In this document: positions 5,811-5,954 of the stretch, in pieces
How the letters are laid out: each line of letters starts with the position of its first letter
How positions within the stretch are numbered: position 1 is the stretch's first letter
Translations under genes and position numbers: made by a program
Origin: Rhodoferax sp.
GTDB taxonomy: Bacteria; Pseudomonadota; Gammaproteobacteria; Burkholderiales; Burkholderiaceae_C
Direction: 5' to 3'
Assembly: GCA_021731215.1 (NCBI GenBank)
Contig: JAKFXU010000374.1
Span: forward strand, 1 to 5,954
Length of the DNA: 5,954 nucleotides
The notes under the pieces: generated by a model
The model's input: the letters and a program-made list of their open reading frames with translations, nothing else
What the model was told of the DNA's origin: nothing
The model's database searches: none

Positions 5811-5954
5811 TCAGGCGGTGGCTTCGCGCCCGCGCCGGGCGGCGGCCTGGTCGCGCCGCAGGTGGGCGATGAGCGGCTGCTGGTCGTCGCGCTGGCCCCA
5901 TTGGTCGAAATACACGAGGTCTTCCATGGGCAGGCGCGGCAGCCAGCCGGCAGT
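5811..5954 (-). CDS. bluB: Probable 5,6-dimethylbenzimidazole synthase, C-terminal 47 residues only
   Basis: The minus-strand frame is open from the window edge to TGA at 5813-5811. The visible end contains GWLPRLPMEDLVYFDQWGQ, which resembles the conserved C-terminal tail of BluB as I remember it (a GW-x-x-R-x-P-L/M-E-D-L-V pattern ending in WG), followed by a charged, Arg/Ala-rich tail. BluB is a flavin-destroying, nitroreductase-fold enzyme that uses oxygen and FMNH2 to make 5,6-dimethylbenzimidazole, the substrate of CobT, so its position directly upstream of cobT supports the call. Its catalytic residues lie outside the window and cannot be checked. Another cobalamin-pathway protein is possible but less likely. 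Confidence 0.72.
   Translation of the reverse strand, partial: TAGWLPRLPMEDLVYFDQWGQRDDQQPLIAHLRRDQAAARRGREATA

Overview
The window looks like chromosome from a high-GC betaproteobacterium, most likely family Comamonadaceae (Acidovorax-like). The basis is the GC-rich coding of the housekeeping genes (about 75% in hand-counted 60-base samples of nth and cobT), the protein sequences, and a short intergenic repeat of a kind I recall from that family. The genus is an inference.

Layout. (i) 2-637, plus strand: nearly complete nth (endonuclease III), cut only at its first few codons by the window edge. (ii) 638-840: intergenic, with repeat copy 1, a possible promoter and a leader hairpin. (iii) 841-1974, plus strand: membrane diguanylate cyclase with an intact GGEEF active site and RxxD inhibitory site. 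(iv) 1975-2098: convergent intergenic with a palindrome, a probable terminator and repeat copy 2. (v) 2099-4495, minus strand: 798-residue single-chain restriction-modification enzyme (type IIG-like), with a PD-(D/E)XK nuclease at the N-terminus, a gamma-class N6-adenine methyltransferase core and a C-terminal recognition region. (vi) 4496-4654: intergenic with repeat copy 3. (vii) 4655-5716, minus strand: cobT. (viii) 5811-5954, minus strand: the last 47 codons of a probable bluB, which continues past the window.

How the genes relate. BluB makes 5,6-dimethylbenzimidazole and CobT activates it to alpha-ribazole phosphate, the lower ligand of cobalamin, so (vii) and (viii) form a two-step module, probably one transcript. 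nth (base excision repair) and the diguanylate cyclase (c-di-GMP signalling) are unrelated to it. The restriction-modification gene has a clearly lower GC content, especially in the part expected to read the DNA target. It looks like an acquired defence gene sitting between the cyclase and the cobalamin genes.

The most unusual non-coding signal is a three-copy repeat with a 41-base core. Conserved blocks keep exactly the same spacing in all copies. Each copy lies 2-13 bases after a stop codon and points the same way as the gene it follows (nth, the restriction-modification gene, cobT). I found no RNA gene, CRISPR array or transposase.
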